Shown piece by piece: positions 33,507-42,386 of a stretch of DNA of 64,000 nt. A program made the translations under genes and the position numbers. Source of the DNA: a virus; the IMG/VR virus record IMGVR_UViG_3300047453_000110, positions 24,741 through 88,740 of that record, one strand, 5' to 3'. The notes under the pieces are model-generated. The model made no database searches. It saw only the letters and a list, made by a program, of their open reading frames with translations, and was not told where the DNA came from. Positions within the stretch are counted from its first letter, which is position 1, and the number at the start of each line of letters is the position of its first letter.

Positions 33507-34290
33507 CAATTTGTTTCATCAACTCTCCAACATTCTCACCAGCGTTGGGGAGTTTGTCTTTGAGAAAGAAATGAATGAAGTGACAATCCTTCAGATTATC
33601 GACTGCACTATACAGTCCATTCCATTTACCGTCCATGTGTTTGGTTGGAATGTTGTATCTCTTGAGGAAGTAGTTCAACAACGTCTGGTCAGTAGACCAC
33701 TTCCATGCACCCTGTCCATCAACAAAGTCCTTGAACTCCATACGATTGATGAAACTATGTGGGTCTTGGCCCTTGAGATATGGTTTGAAGAGTTCACTGT
33801 TCAACAGAATCAGACCCATGTTGAAGAACTCAAACCCTAGACTATTCGGTTGGAAATCCAATTTATTACTATGGAGAGGATTATATTGCATACGAGAGTA
33901 ATTGATAATCTTGTCTTTATACCAATCCTGAATACTCATCTCACGTTCACACACAGCCCCAAAGGCTTGTTCTGTTCCAAAGTCCTCAAAGATATTTGGT
34001 GCGTCTGGTCGGATATAGATGTCTGCGTCTATGATTGCAATCTGGTCATAGTCATCAAGATAATCAAACGCATTCTCTTTCTCGTAGATAGGTAGATATC
34101 CACCATATTTCATATAGGACTCTTCACTACGATTTGTCGCAAAGATATCTGGTTTGATACGCAACTTGGGCTGTGTCAATACAATGTGTTCAATATCATA
34201 CTTCTTACAATATTCAGATACACTTTCAATACAGTGTTTATATAGTTTTGACGGTTTGCCTACCGACACTTGGAAAATCATTCTATTCAT
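33502..34290 (-). CDS. Glycosyltransferase-like protein (GT-A, DxD)
   Basis: 262 residues from the ATG at 34290 (MNRMIFQVSVGKPSKLYKHC). Metal motif in YDQIAIIDADIYIRPDAPNI, then FEFFNMGLILLNSELFKPYL and STDQTLLNYFLKRYNIPTKH, the layout of GT8-like retaining transferases. Its TAA lies inside a late promoter. Acceptor unknown. Confidence 0.68.
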   Translation of the reverse strand: MNRMIFQVSVGKPSKLYKHCIESVSEYCKKYDIEHIVLTQPKLRIKPDIFATNRSEESYMKYGGYLPIYEKENAFDYLDDYDQIAIIDADIYIRPDAPNIFEDFGTEQAFGAVCEREMSIQDWYKDKIINYSRMQYNPLHSNKLDFQPNSLGFEFFNMGLILLNSELFKPYLKGQDPHSFINRMEFKDFVDGQGAWKWSTDQTLLNYFLKRYNIPTKHMDGKWNGLYSAVDNLKDCHFIHFFLKDKLPNAGENVGELMKQIV

Positions 34291-34882
34291 GACTAATCGT
34301 TGCTCCAACTTTTTTATCATACACAGGAGTTGTGTAACTCACAATCCTATTCATATCTCTGTCCATGAATTCCCACATATAATCATCAACAGCTTTATCT
34401 AATTCTATATCTATAAGACTATAATACATGGTCTCTGCGACATCAGGTGTCATATAGTATGCGTGGGTGACAGGACAAATTCTCTGTTGCGTCCCCCAAT
34501 ATGGGTGACCTCTAAATCTTTCGGTGTAATTTCTGTGACTCTGTTCAGAGTCAAAATCACAGAAGGCAAAGAAATTATCTTTGATAGGCATATAATCTTC
34601 GATACACATCACATCATGTTCAATGATTGCGATAGGTTCATCTTCTTCAAAACATTTCTTCCATAGTTCTAAATGACTATAGAACCCTGCTTTCTCTGAT
34701 GAACTAAAGTCTCTAAATTTCCAAAACTTTCCGAAGTTTAGATAGTTAGGCATATTGTCAGGTGTATACGCATCAAACATATTTACCTCATGATTACTCC
34801 ATGACGGTAATACCTTATTGACATAATACTGGGACACCTCATTATCAGGAATCTGTATCATCCAAATATTATCGGAAGTCAT
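34283..34882 (-). CDS. GT25-family-like glycosyltransferase
   Basis: 199 residues from the ATG at 34882 (MTSDNIWMIQIPDNEVSQYY). It has KAGFYSHLELWKKCFEEDEP, IAIIEHDVMCIEDYMP and THAYYMTPDVAETMYY, as in the two GT25-like genes at 25226 and 25870. Third member of this family in the island. Overlaps the radical SAM gene end by 14 bases. Confidence 0.68.
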   Translation of the reverse strand: MTSDNIWMIQIPDNEVSQYYVNKVLPSWSNHEVNMFDAYTPDNMPNYLNFGKFWKFRDFSSSEKAGFYSHLELWKKCFEEDEPIAIIEHDVMCIEDYMPIKDNFFAFCDFDSEQSHRNYTERFRGHPYWGTQQRICPVTHAYYMTPDVAETMYYSLIDIELDKAVDDYMWEFMDRDMNRIVSYTTPVYDKKVGATISHE

Positions 34883-35828
34883 TGAGGTCGAACTCCGTCC
34901 CATACATATGGTGAAGGTCGCGGTTGTGATTTGAGTAAACTAGAACTTCGGGGTCATCAAGAAGAAAGTCGCACCCACGGCAGTAATCAGGATAATTTCC
35001 AGTAGTATGGTCATCACGGAGTTGACTATACTCATCACCGAACCAGATTTCTTCAATTGTGTTTTCAGATGTGTGACCGAGAACCGCTTCCTCGTCTCTG
35101 CCCAAGACTTGGCAACAAGGAGCGACAGCACCTCTTTTACCATCAAGGCCACCAACACGAATAACAACGTCTGGACTAAAAGGTCGCCCACAGGTCTTTA
35201 CCTCACCTTCGCGTTTATAAGACGGGTCATACACACCACTCCAGTTGTGTAGTTTCCAAATCTCTGTTTTAACGCCTAGGTCTTCGACCAATGCTTTGTA
35301 TTCGTCTAGTTCATTCTGTAGATTGTCATTGTCAGTTATCAGATGATATGTCGCAACTACACACTTTGAGTCGGTCTCATCCACATACGCCTTCATCTCG
35401 CGGATGTTCTGAATAATCTGTTCGTATGTGCCACCGACTTTATTATACATCCACTCGTTGTATTTATCAGAATTCGAACCTATGAAGGAGAATCGATAGA
35501 AGTCAAGACCCGCATCAACACAATCCTTCATGTATTGACCATGCATCTTGAATCCGTTAGAGAAGATAACAGCCTGTGCGTTATACTTCTTGACAATTCT
35601 GATATAGTCAGGTAGGTTGTTGACTGCGGTTGCCTCACCACTACCATCAAGGTTTACGACCCGTAGACCATGTTTCGCACAATCTGCCACGTTCTGTTCA
35701 AACTCTTCAAGAGTCATCTTACCCTTAAATCGTTTATCACGTCCACCTGTTCGCATATCTTGAGGACACATACTACACGAGTAGTTGCACCCACCATATA
35801 CTTCTATTACTGCTCTATCAATCTTCAT
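34869..35828 (-). CDS. Radical SAM enzyme with SPASM-like C-terminus
   Basis: 319 residues. The CxxxCxxC cluster is at residues about 14-21 (VYGGCNYSCSMCPQDM), followed by GEATAVNNLPDYI and IFSNGFKM typical of the TIM barrel. The C-terminal cysteines CGRPFS, APCCQVLGRDEE, YCRGCDFLL can hold a second cluster (SPASM/twitch). Substrate unknown; neighbours suggest a sugar or small-molecule modification. Confidence 0.85.
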   Translation of the reverse strand: MKIDRAVIEVYGGCNYSCSMCPQDMRTGGRDKRFKGKMTLEEFEQNVADCAKHGLRVVNLDGSGEATAVNNLPDYIRIVKKYNAQAVIFSNGFKMHGQYMKDCVDAGLDFYRFSFIGSNSDKYNEWMYNKVGGTYEQIIQNIREMKAYVDETDSKCVVATYHLITDNDNLQNELDEYKALVEDLGVKTEIWKLHNWSGVYDPSYKREGEVKTCGRPFSPDVVIRVGGLDGKRGAVAPCCQVLGRDEEAVLGHTSENTIEEIWFGDEYSQLRDDHTTGNYPDYCRGCDFLLDDPEVLVYSNHNRDLHHMYGTEFDLNDFR

Positions 35829-36666
35829 GATATTTTTTAATTTTGTGTAAATATTTTTTAGATTTTATTTTCATTTCATCCATACTTCGTTTAAAATCTT
35901 TACCGTCACTACCAAACCAATCCATAACTTCTTTTCTTGCTTTTGTTATTAACTGAGGAAGTTTCTCTGGTGGCCATTTTCCCATATTCAGTTGTTGCGG
36001 TCTTCTTACAGCATTTGGCGTATTGTAATGTGTAACACCTTCCCATGATGGAATGAACATTGGTTTACCAAAATTTCTTGCAATATAATGCCACATCCCA
36101 TCGTAACATATTATAAAATCTGCCTCTGCTATTTGTTTAAATGCATCTTTAATAGGAGTTCTATAGGTTAACTCTACAGTATCCCAACCTTCCCAAGAAA
36201 GTAGCTTAATTATATCATACCAATCATCATTTGTCAAGAACCTTTTCCAAGTTCTTGGTTTTTTCGTATTGTATGTTGGTGTCCATATTACTATTTTTTT
36301 CTTCTTTTTAGTAAAAGATTCGGGTTTAAATATCCAATCATTATAAAGAGGCTCTTTGTGACCAGAGTCAAATATCTGTCTTATCTTATTACTATCACTA
36401 TTCATGTTTCCCTTCACAAACAAGTCGGAATTGAAGACATGAGTCAACACAACATCATCTTGTCGATGATACTGTGTGTGAATCCAATCTGTGCGTTGAA
36501 CGATTGTCTCAGGGTCTTTGGGAGTCTCTAGGTGATTCTCGTCATGCGACCAGTGCATTTCGAGATTGACCTTTATTCCTTTTGACCATGTATAGTTATG
36601 ACAAACATTGAGGGCATTCATGGAGTCACCAATACCCCATGTGCCTCGCCATCTAACTTTTTCCAT
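35818..36666 (-). CDS. Putative glycosyltransferase (GT9/heptosyltransferase-like)
   Basis: 282 residues. WRGTWGIGDSMNALNVCHNY at the start and KKKIVIWTPTYNTKKPRTWK, DDWYDIIKLLSWEGWDTVEL, then ADFIICYDGMWHYIARNFGK and PMFIPSWEGVTHYNTPN match the GT-B C-domain layout of GT9-like proteins (GxGD opening; D-G--H--A motif). Lipid-A-core-type substrates are typical of GT9, but the phage substrate is unknown. Confidence 0.65.
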   Translation of the reverse strand: MEKVRWRGTWGIGDSMNALNVCHNYTWSKGIKVNLEMHWSHDENHLETPKDPETIVQRTDWIHTQYHRQDDVVLTHVFNSDLFVKGNMNSDSNKIRQIFDSGHKEPLYNDWIFKPESFTKKKKKIVIWTPTYNTKKPRTWKRFLTNDDWYDIIKLLSWEGWDTVELTYRTPIKDAFKQIAEADFIICYDGMWHYIARNFGKPMFIPSWEGVTHYNTPNAVRRPQQLNMGKWPPEKLPQLITKARKEVMDWFGSDGKDFKRSMDEMKIKSKKYLHKIKKYHED

Positions 36667-36998
36667 TACTTCTTAGTAAGTGCAGATGCCCCAAAGAATG
36701 CCGCAACGATAGCAGCAACAGATACAAAATAGACCGAAGCAATCTCACCGATAATCACGGCTGCTTTATCTAAACCAAACAGACTGGTCATGAAGATACC
36801 CGCAGGGTATAACAACATACCCAAGAGGGCAAACCATGCCATCTTGCGTTGTGCATCTGCCTTCTCATCTTCATTCTCAAATCTACGCATCTCTTCCGCT
36901 CTCGCGAGTTCTTCATCAGTCACTACACCATCTCCATCTAAATCATATTTGTCATAAATTGATTGTTCTTGTAATTGTTTGTTCTTTTTTCTAGCCAT
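36666..36998 (-). CDS. EF-hand membrane protein
   Basis: 110 residues. One EF-hand loop YDLDGDGVVTDEELARA (residues about 18-34) with Asp at positions 1, 3 and 5 and Glu at 12 should bind calcium. Two membrane segments follow, FALLGMLLYPAGIFMTSLFG and VYFVSVAAIVAAFFGAS. Similar small proteins are common in marine myoviruses; function unknown. Overlaps both neighbours. Confidence 0.72.
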   Translation of the reverse strand: MARKKNKQLQEQSIYDKYDLDGDGVVTDEELARAEEMRRFENEDEKADAQRKMAWFALLGMLLYPAGIFMTSLFGLDKAAVIIGEIASVYFVSVAAIVAAFFGASALTKK

Positions 36999-38428
36999 TA
37001 GAATACTCTTACGTTATATTTCTGTTCCCATTCTATAGCGTCTTCAATAGTATTGAGCATCGGTTGATGCCGTATGTTCAATGAAGTATTTAGTAACATT
37101 GGAACTCCTGTAAGTTCGTAATACTCCTCTAATATCTGTCTAATCACGGATTCACAATCAGGTTTTACCACTTGCACCCGTGCAGTCCCATCCACATGGG
37201 TCACAGAATCATAGTCGTGTTTTGCGATTGAAGTATATTGCATGTATTCATTCATTGGGCCATCGAAGTAATCATCCGCAAACTCAGATAGAATCGCAGG
37301 CCCGAAGGGTCTGAATTTATGTCTGCGTTTGATATCATTGACTGTATCCTTGACATCGTAACGAACATCCCCAAGCAGAGACCGATTACCCAATGCACGA
37401 GGGCCAAACTCTGCTCGACCATTTGCAACACCACACACCTTGTTCTCAGAAAGATACTTTGCAACTTCTTTCGGGTTGATATCACGGTCAATATTGTGTC
37501 CCAGATATGGAGACCATTTTAGATGTGTCCCCCCTGTGTCTCGACTCCAACTATGTGCCGCTGCACCTAGAGAAGTTCCATCATCGGCAGGCGCAATACA
37601 AATATGCATATCATCAAACAATTCTCGTATCTTGGAATTTGCCACAACATTTTGAGCACACCCACCAGAATATACGAGTTTAGAACCGAATCTTCTCGCT
37701 GACTTCATTATCTTCATAACTTCGTCCTCAAAGAATTGTTGCATAGTGGCGGCGCAATCTGATTTAGTTATTACACTCATTCTTTGTATAATTTTTTGAA
37801 TGAATTCCTTATGTCTGCCTGTATAGGCATTTGCAGGGTCGAAATTTGATTGCAACAAATTATATAACTTTGGTTCTACATTTCCGTATGGAGATAGTCC
37901 CATCGTAACATATTCATCAAATAAGTTAAATCCTATTTCCTTTGTTGCAACAGTGTATAATGAACCAAGACTTCTTGGCCAATAAACTATATGAATCGGT
38001 TCAAAGTTGTGGTCTAAGATGTTTATAGAGTCGGTTTCGCCTGAACCATCAACCGATACCATTACAGTATCTTCAATACTATCCCACGGCCTTGTATAGA
38101 AGGCGGATGCGTTGTGTGATAAATGATGTCTATGATACTCATCCGCTTTAAGTTCGCTTTTTTGAAGACTAGGATAAATTTTAATATCCTTTAGCGCTTC
38201 TTTGAATAATATGTCCCTTGCTTTTGTGTAGGTTCTATAACTTCTATCTTCGTAGAATATAAGTCGGTCATCGTCATTCACATTTTTCCATAGTTCAGGA
38301 CAGATAGTAGCTTCATGTTTAAGTTTGGTATATCTTTCAGATGCGCTAGCAAAAGAAACACTTCCATCAGTTTCTATTATACTGATAGCAGCGTCATGAT
38401 AACCTTCAGCATATCCTACATATCTCAT
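36998..38428 (-). CDS. Carbamoyltransferase (NodU/CmcH family)
   Basis: 476 residues. N-terminal ASKHA-like domain: VGYAEGYHDAAISIIETDG, SASERYTKLKHE, and YHRHHLSHNASAFYTRPWDS (metal-binding His). C-terminal YrdC-like/Carbam_trans_C domain: GVANGRAEFGPRALGNRSLL, GVPMLLNTSLNIRHQP. Family members transfer carbamoyl from carbamoyl phosphate, via carbamoyl-AMP, to sugar hydroxyls. Seen in several marine phages; here in the glycan island. Confidence 0.9.
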   Translation of the reverse strand: MRYVGYAEGYHDAAISIIETDGSVSFASASERYTKLKHEATICPELWKNVNDDDRLIFYEDRSYRTYTKARDILFKEALKDIKIYPSLQKSELKADEYHRHHLSHNASAFYTRPWDSIEDTVMVSVDGSGETDSINILDHNFEPIHIVYWPRSLGSLYTVATKEIGFNLFDEYVTMGLSPYGNVEPKLYNLLQSNFDPANAYTGRHKEFIQKIIQRMSVITKSDCAATMQQFFEDEVMKIMKSARRFGSKLVYSGGCAQNVVANSKIRELFDDMHICIAPADDGTSLGAAAHSWSRDTGGTHLKWSPYLGHNIDRDINPKEVAKYLSENKVCGVANGRAEFGPRALGNRSLLGDVRYDVKDTVNDIKRRHKFRPFGPAILSEFADDYFDGPMNEYMQYTSIAKHDYDSVTHVDGTARVQVVKPDCESVIRQILEEYYELTGVPMLLNTSLNIRHQPMLNTIEDAIEWEQKYNVRVF

Positions 38429-38439
38429 GTAAGTATATA

Positions 38440-39015
38440 TCAGGTTAGATATTCGTAGATATCTTTCCAGTTTTTCATCAGGGGAAACTCTTCGTTGTCC
38501 ATGTTGAACCCGTGTTCCATCAGGATACTATCGAGACCAAAGGTTGCACCACACTTGGCATTCTCAACCTTGTCCTCAATCCACACATAGTCCTTACCTT
38601 CATACTCACCCAGTTCGACATCTTTGTCAGCCCCAGTGTCAAGGTAGATGAACTTCTCAAACGCAGTCTCACCGAACAACTTCTGAAGGTTCTGTGTCCG
38701 AAGTTTCTGTGCGTTAGGGTCTTTACTCAAACTCGTGATTGCGTGAAAGACATACCCATGTTCTTCATGAAGTTTCTTGATGTAATGCATTGCATCACGG
38801 AGAGGCGGCAGAAAACCAATCGCAGCACTTTCGTTGAACAACCGAACCATCTTCTTTGACTCAGAACGTTCAATGCCGTAGATTTCACCTACATCATATG
38901 CATCAGGGTTCTTGACTGTGTAACCCTTCTCTTGCATCCATACATCAAATGCATATCCCCAGTTGAGGACAACACCGTCAATGTCGGTTAGAACTACTTT
39001 GTGATACTTTTTCAT
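38440..39015 (-). CDS. HAD-superfamily hydrolase / nucleotidase-like
   Basis: 191 residues from the ATG at 39015, chosen because GGAG lies 7 nt upstream. Motif I VVLTDIDGVVLNWGYAF (DxD), motif II AITSLSKD, and motif III/IV in DYVWIEDKVENAKCGATFG. Probably a nucleotide or sugar phosphatase. It is the first gene after an early promoter. Confidence 0.75.
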   Translation of the reverse strand: MKKYHKVVLTDIDGVVLNWGYAFDVWMQEKGYTVKNPDAYDVGEIYGIERSESKKMVRLFNESAAIGFLPPLRDAMHYIKKLHEEHGYVFHAITSLSKDPNAQKLRTQNLQKLFGETAFEKFIYLDTGADKDVELGEYEGKDYVWIEDKVENAKCGATFGLDSILMEHGFNMDNEEFPLMKNWKDIYEYLT

Positions 39016-39041
39016 ACTCATTCTCCATTTCTTATATTACT

Positions 39042-39070
39042 AATATACAACAGAGAACAGAGTTTGTCAA
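39042..39070 (-). promoter_or_regulatory. Early sigma70-type promoter
   Basis: TTGACA (39070-39065), 17 bp, TATATT (39047-39042). The TGA in the -35 is the stop of the gene 39067-39906. Reads into the HAD gene. Confidence 0.75.
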
Positions 39071-39906
39071 GCGTTTTTTAGATATTTGAACTTATTATTT
39101 TCGTAGTCTTCGAGCATGACAACCTTGTTGCCTCCGCCCGTGTAGTGTAGGAAATTCATGTCATACCCACGGTCATCTGACCAGTGTGTAGGAGTATCAT
39201 TCCACTTCTGGTCGATACTTTTGACTTTGAATCCGTGTTTCATCAGTTGTCCAGAGATAAACGGTTGGTCATTATTTAACCAAAATGGGTCACCGTGTTC
39301 CTCGCCATCTTTCATGTAGTCTAACCAAGAGTCGAAACACTCACGAGCTTTGAGACGTGCCTCTTTTGTCCAGACAAGAACACCCGTATTAAATGTTGTC
39401 ACATTACTAGTTCTATTAGGCGGTTTAGTAGGAACGATTGGAATGTTGTTTCTCTTATATTTTTCTTTTAACTGTGTGTATACTTCTTCATTATAATCCC
39501 AAGTATTATATCCGCCACCCTTAGAGGTTTGGATATCAGACTCAAAGACGCCAGTCACATCTATACCATCTTCTACCACATCAAAGATATTTTCCTCTGT
39601 GTTACAGATGATATCGGTATCTACAAACAAAACTTTATCATACTCATCATACAAAGTATCATAGACCATACGGAGACATTCGAATAATAGAACTGTTGAA
39701 CCCGTATGTCCCGCAGTAAAAACCTGTTTCGTTGAGTAGTGATGTTGTGCGCCTATCTTATCTGCATAGATGCGAAACGACTCGGCGGAAAGGTCTGCGG
39801 TTTTTCGATACAACTCTGCGCGTGTGCCTTGAGGATATTGAGGAACTCTACCACGTTTGTTAGTTTCCTCGTTGGCTATCATATATTGGAAGATTATGTT
39901 TTTCAT
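39067..39906 (-). CDS. Glycosyltransferase-like protein (GT8 type)
   Basis: 279 residues. It has DKVLFVDTDIICNTEENIFD (DxD), TTFNTGVLVWTKEARLKARE, DQPFISGQLMKHGFKVKSID and FLHYTGGGNKVV (HxxGxxK motif), which together fit GT8-like enzymes well. The gene ends in Ala-TGA embedded in the early promoter of the next gene. Confidence 0.75.
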   Translation of the reverse strand: MKNIIFQYMIANEETNKRGRVPQYPQGTRAELYRKTADLSAESFRIYADKIGAQHHYSTKQVFTAGHTGSTVLLFECLRMVYDTLYDEYDKVLFVDTDIICNTEENIFDVVEDGIDVTGVFESDIQTSKGGGYNTWDYNEEVYTQLKEKYKRNNIPIVPTKPPNRTSNVTTFNTGVLVWTKEARLKARECFDSWLDYMKDGEEHGDPFWLNNDQPFISGQLMKHGFKVKSIDQKWNDTPTHWSDDRGYDMNFLHYTGGGNKVVMLEDYENNKFKYLKNA

Positions 39907-40193
39907 ATTGCTTGTTCGGCCGGTTGTTCTACCATCGGCTCCATGCCAGGCTTCTCAGGGAATCTCTTTGAGATAATATTCTTTTGTTCACATGTGGGGT
40001 CATCAAATTCTACGATGAAGTTGAATGCTTTCGTGAAGTCATCGAGGATTTCTTTTTCCATCATGTCCAGAGTGTCAAGACACTCATCTTGAGTATCATA
40101 ATATGCAAATTGTCCTATAGGTGCGTGATGACTTTCAATCCAGAACTCCTCACCACCCATAGTGAATGCAATAATTATGACCCACTTAATCAT
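39903..40193 (-). CDS. Small exported or membrane-anchored protein
   Basis: 96 residues starting MIKWVIIIAFTMGGEEFWIE, a short hydrophobic N-terminus (anchor or weak signal), followed by an acidic soluble part with two cysteines and a Pro/Glu-rich tail. It lies directly after the M15 endolysin gene with ATGA-type coupling, so a lysis accessory (spanin-like) role is possible but unproven. Confidence 0.5.
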   Translation of the reverse strand: MIKWVIIIAFTMGGEEFWIESHHAPIGQFAYYDTQDECLDTLDMMEKEILDDFTKAFNFIVEFDDPTCEQKNIISKRFPEKPGMEPMVEQPAEQAI

Positions 40194-40651
40194 TCGATAA
40201 GTCCAGTCTTATAGACTGTCTTACCATCTTCCCTCATAGCAGTTAGAACAGATTTGCGATTACCTTCAACTTTATACGACACATGAACCCAACCACTGTC
40301 AGGAATGCCAGGCGTATAGAACTCAAGGATGAGTTGGTCAAAGTCTAGATTGTCTTCAATCCACTTTGCAACTTCGTAGTTGGATGTGCCTGGGCATTCA
40401 ATATCCACTGCCTCACCCTTACAGTGTTGTGACCGTGACGAACCACCCACTGCTTCATTCAGTGCAGGGCCACGGTATCCAGAGTTGATAGTAGTGACAC
40501 CGAAGTTATCTCGAACAGGTTGAACGACCATCAGGAATAATGCCTGTGCCGCAACCAAGTGTTCTTCATTCGGTGTATTATCGATACCTTGTCGCAGAGC
40601 AGTCTGGGACTTGGTAAATTCACTCAGGGTGAAGTTTGGTGATAGTCTCAA
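40190..40651 (-). CDS. Peptidase M15-type endolysin
   Basis: 153 residues from a TTG at 40651 that overlaps the phoH stop, with GAGG 8 nt upstream; the longer reading frame has no better start. Landmarks: FTLSEFTKSQTALRQGIDN, TTINSGYRGPALNEAVGG, SRSQHCKGEAVDIEC (zinc His and Asp) and WVHVSYKV (second His). M15A enzymes cut peptide cross-bridges of peptidoglycan. No signal peptide, so a holin (50529) would release it. Confidence 0.85.
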   Translation of the reverse strand: MRLSPNFTLSEFTKSQTALRQGIDNTPNEEHLVAAQALFLMVVQPVRDNFGVTTINSGYRGPALNEAVGGSSRSQHCKGEAVDIECPGTSNYEVAKWIEDNLDFDQLILEFYTPGIPDSGWVHVSYKVEGNRKSVLTAMREDGKTVYKTGLIE

Positions 40652-41334
40652 TTTAGTTTTCCTCTTTCGACCATTTCTTTGGTCATTATATAATCTCTTA
40701 CAAAGTCTGACCTTACAATATCTGCCCATCCGAATTCTACCGTTGTAAAGTTATTCATGACTTCCATTATGTTTAGAAAGTCTAGAACACCGTTCTTGTC
40801 AGTCTCTTTATTTAGGTCTGATTGATAGTAGTCACCACTGAAGATAATGCGTGTGTTGCGTCCTACACGGGTGATAATACTATCCAGTTCGTGATATGTA
40901 AGGTTCTGCATCTCATCAACCAGAATGACCGCATCGTCGATTGTCTGTCCTCTAATGAATGAGGTGGACATAAAAGAGACTGCTCCTTGTGTCTCAAGCG
41001 CATCATATGCCATCTTCTCATTGAACAGTTCGGTTGCGATTGCCCGATATGGCGCTGTATATGCGTCCACCTTCTCCTCGATTGAGCCGGGCAGATAACC
41101 CATCTCTCGTGTCGGAACAACACTCCTTACGATAACAAGTTTGTCTTGTTCATATGACTTGTCGAGAACATCAGAAAGGGCAAGATACATTCCAATGAAT
41201 GTCTTACCTGTGCCAGCAGAACCAGCGAGAACCAGATGGTCTCCGTCATCCCAAGAGTCGTATGCTATCTTTTGATTTTGTGTGATTGCATCGTAGTTGA
41301 GGAGATGGTCTATCTTCAGACGTTTCATCGTCAT
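40648..41334 (-). CDS. phoH: PhoH-family ATPase
   Basis: 228 residues. Walker A LVLAGSAGTGKTFIGMYLAL (residues about 33-52), IVRSVVPTREMGYLPGSIEE (the PhoH-specific block), Walker B DDAVILVDEMQNLTYHELDS, and TRIIFSGDYYQSDLN. PhoH genes are common in marine phages; the role may be RNA-related or phosphate-stress-related. Coupled by ATGA to the small gene upstream and by TTGA to the endolysin. Confidence 0.9.
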   Translation of the reverse strand: MTMKRLKIDHLLNYDAITQNQKIAYDSWDDGDHLVLAGSAGTGKTFIGMYLALSDVLDKSYEQDKLVIVRSVVPTREMGYLPGSIEEKVDAYTAPYRAIATELFNEKMAYDALETQGAVSFMSTSFIRGQTIDDAVILVDEMQNLTYHELDSIITRVGRNTRIIFSGDYYQSDLNKETDKNGVLDFLNIMEVMNNFTTVEFGWADIVRSDFVRDYIMTKEMVERGKLN

Positions 41335-41549
41335 GTCTTGATAGTGTTCGACCTACCCGAACCCTTCTTGATATTCTTCATCAGGTCTTTCCAATCGCCC
41401 GATGTTTTATTGATTACGTTACCTGTCGATGAGACAAAGCCGGGTGTGCCTAAAACCTGTTCCATTGGTTCTTCTGAACCGATTGGATACCACTGGTCGT
41501 TGTCAGAGTCCCAGAAGTAACCGTCTTCTTCAATGCGTTTTTTAGTCAT
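41331..41549 (-). CDS. Small hypothetical protein
   Basis: 72 residues starting MTKKRIEEDGYFWDSDNDQW, Gly/Ser-rich and hydrophilic, with WYPIGSEEPM. ATGA overlap with phoH. No family recognised. Confidence 0.55.
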   Translation of the reverse strand: MTKKRIEEDGYFWDSDNDQWYPIGSEEPMEQVLGTPGFVSSTGNVINKTSGDWKDLMKNIKKGSGRSNTIKT

Positions 41550-41559
41550 AATTAAACTT

Positions 41560-42120
41560 TTATTTTTTCCTATAATAACAAAAATAAGTTGGTTCAGTAT
41601 TGTAAATCGTTCCAGCGTAATGGTGATTATATAGTTCTAAATTATTATCTTCAGCCATAGACCCAAAAATCTTTTCATTACTACCAAATGCGCTTTCTAT
41701 CAGTATAACAATACCATCATCTGTCAAATGATTTGAAACTTGATTCAAAAACTTCCTATGAATGTTCCAATTATTATCTACAACCTTTAATGGAGTGATA
41801 TCCGATTTAGCGGTCTGATATATGTATGTATATGGCATATTCAAATACCAAGGCGGATTACCAACAATCAAATCATATTTACCATCAACACCATCAAAAC
41901 AATCACTAAGATATGACATACTATCGGGATATTCATTTTTACAGTAACTTATAGCTTCGGGGTTGATATCTGCTGAAACTATGCCTGTCTTAAATAAACT
42001 ATCGCCGATGTAACCATGACCACAGAACATCTCAAGACAATTTTTGTGGTCAGACCAATCTATGTTATCAACAAAAAATTGTTGAGATTGAAACCCAGCT
42101 CCGTCTAATTTGTTGTTCAT
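41560..42120 (-). CDS. Class I SAM methyltransferase with NPPW motif
   Basis: 186 residues. SAM motif I NCLEMFCGHGYIGDSLFKTG (about residue 27) and the catalytic YDLIVGNPPWYLNMPYTY (about residue 83) typical of N6-adenine or glutamine-amide methyltransferases. No target-recognition domain is apparent. It could modify DNA or a protein; NPPW favours an amino-nitrogen target. Confidence 0.8.
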   Translation of the reverse strand: MNNKLDGAGFQSQQFFVDNIDWSDHKNCLEMFCGHGYIGDSLFKTGIVSADINPEAISYCKNEYPDSMSYLSDCFDGVDGKYDLIVGNPPWYLNMPYTYIYQTAKSDITPLKVVDNNWNIHRKFLNQVSNHLTDDGIVILIESAFGSNEKIFGSMAEDNNLELYNHHYAGTIYNTEPTYFCYYRKK

Positions 42121-42170
42121 TACAAGTAACGTTGAGGGCGACCAGCACCCCCAACGAGATACTTGACCAC
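42120..42170 (-). CDS. Possible 16-residue microprotein
   Basis: A GTG at 42170 following AAAGG would give MVKYLVGGAGRPQRYL, ending at a TAA that overlaps the methyltransferase ATG (TAATG). The region also folds as a hairpin (GTTGGGGG with CCCTCAAC, one mismatch), so it may instead be a structured leader. Confidence 0.22.
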   Translation of the reverse strand: MVKYLVGGAGRPQRYL

Positions 42171-42176
42171 CTACCT

Positions 42177-42344
42177 TTATGCTAGAATTGAACTTTCGTA
42201 TTCAGAAATAGTCTGATTGAGAAAACTTTGTTTCTTTGATAACTTGTGAGCGAGGTTGTCGCGTCCCTTTTTCTTGAGACGGTGTATATAGTTATCAAGT
42301 TCTCGGCTGTCGTTTTTCAATCTCTCTATTTGTGTTCTTGGCAT
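42177..42344 (-). CDS. 55-residue basic helical protein
   Basis: MPRTQIERLKNDSRELDNYI, then LKKKGRDNLAHKLSKKQSFL. A strong AGGAGC ribosome-binding site precedes the ATG. Highly basic; function unknown. Confidence 0.55.
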   Translation of the reverse strand: MPRTQIERLKNDSRELDNYIHRLKKKGRDNLAHKLSKKQSFLNQTISEYESSILA

Positions 42345-42386
42345 AATTGCTCCTTGTTCTAGAGTTGAAATAAAACATAACGAAAG

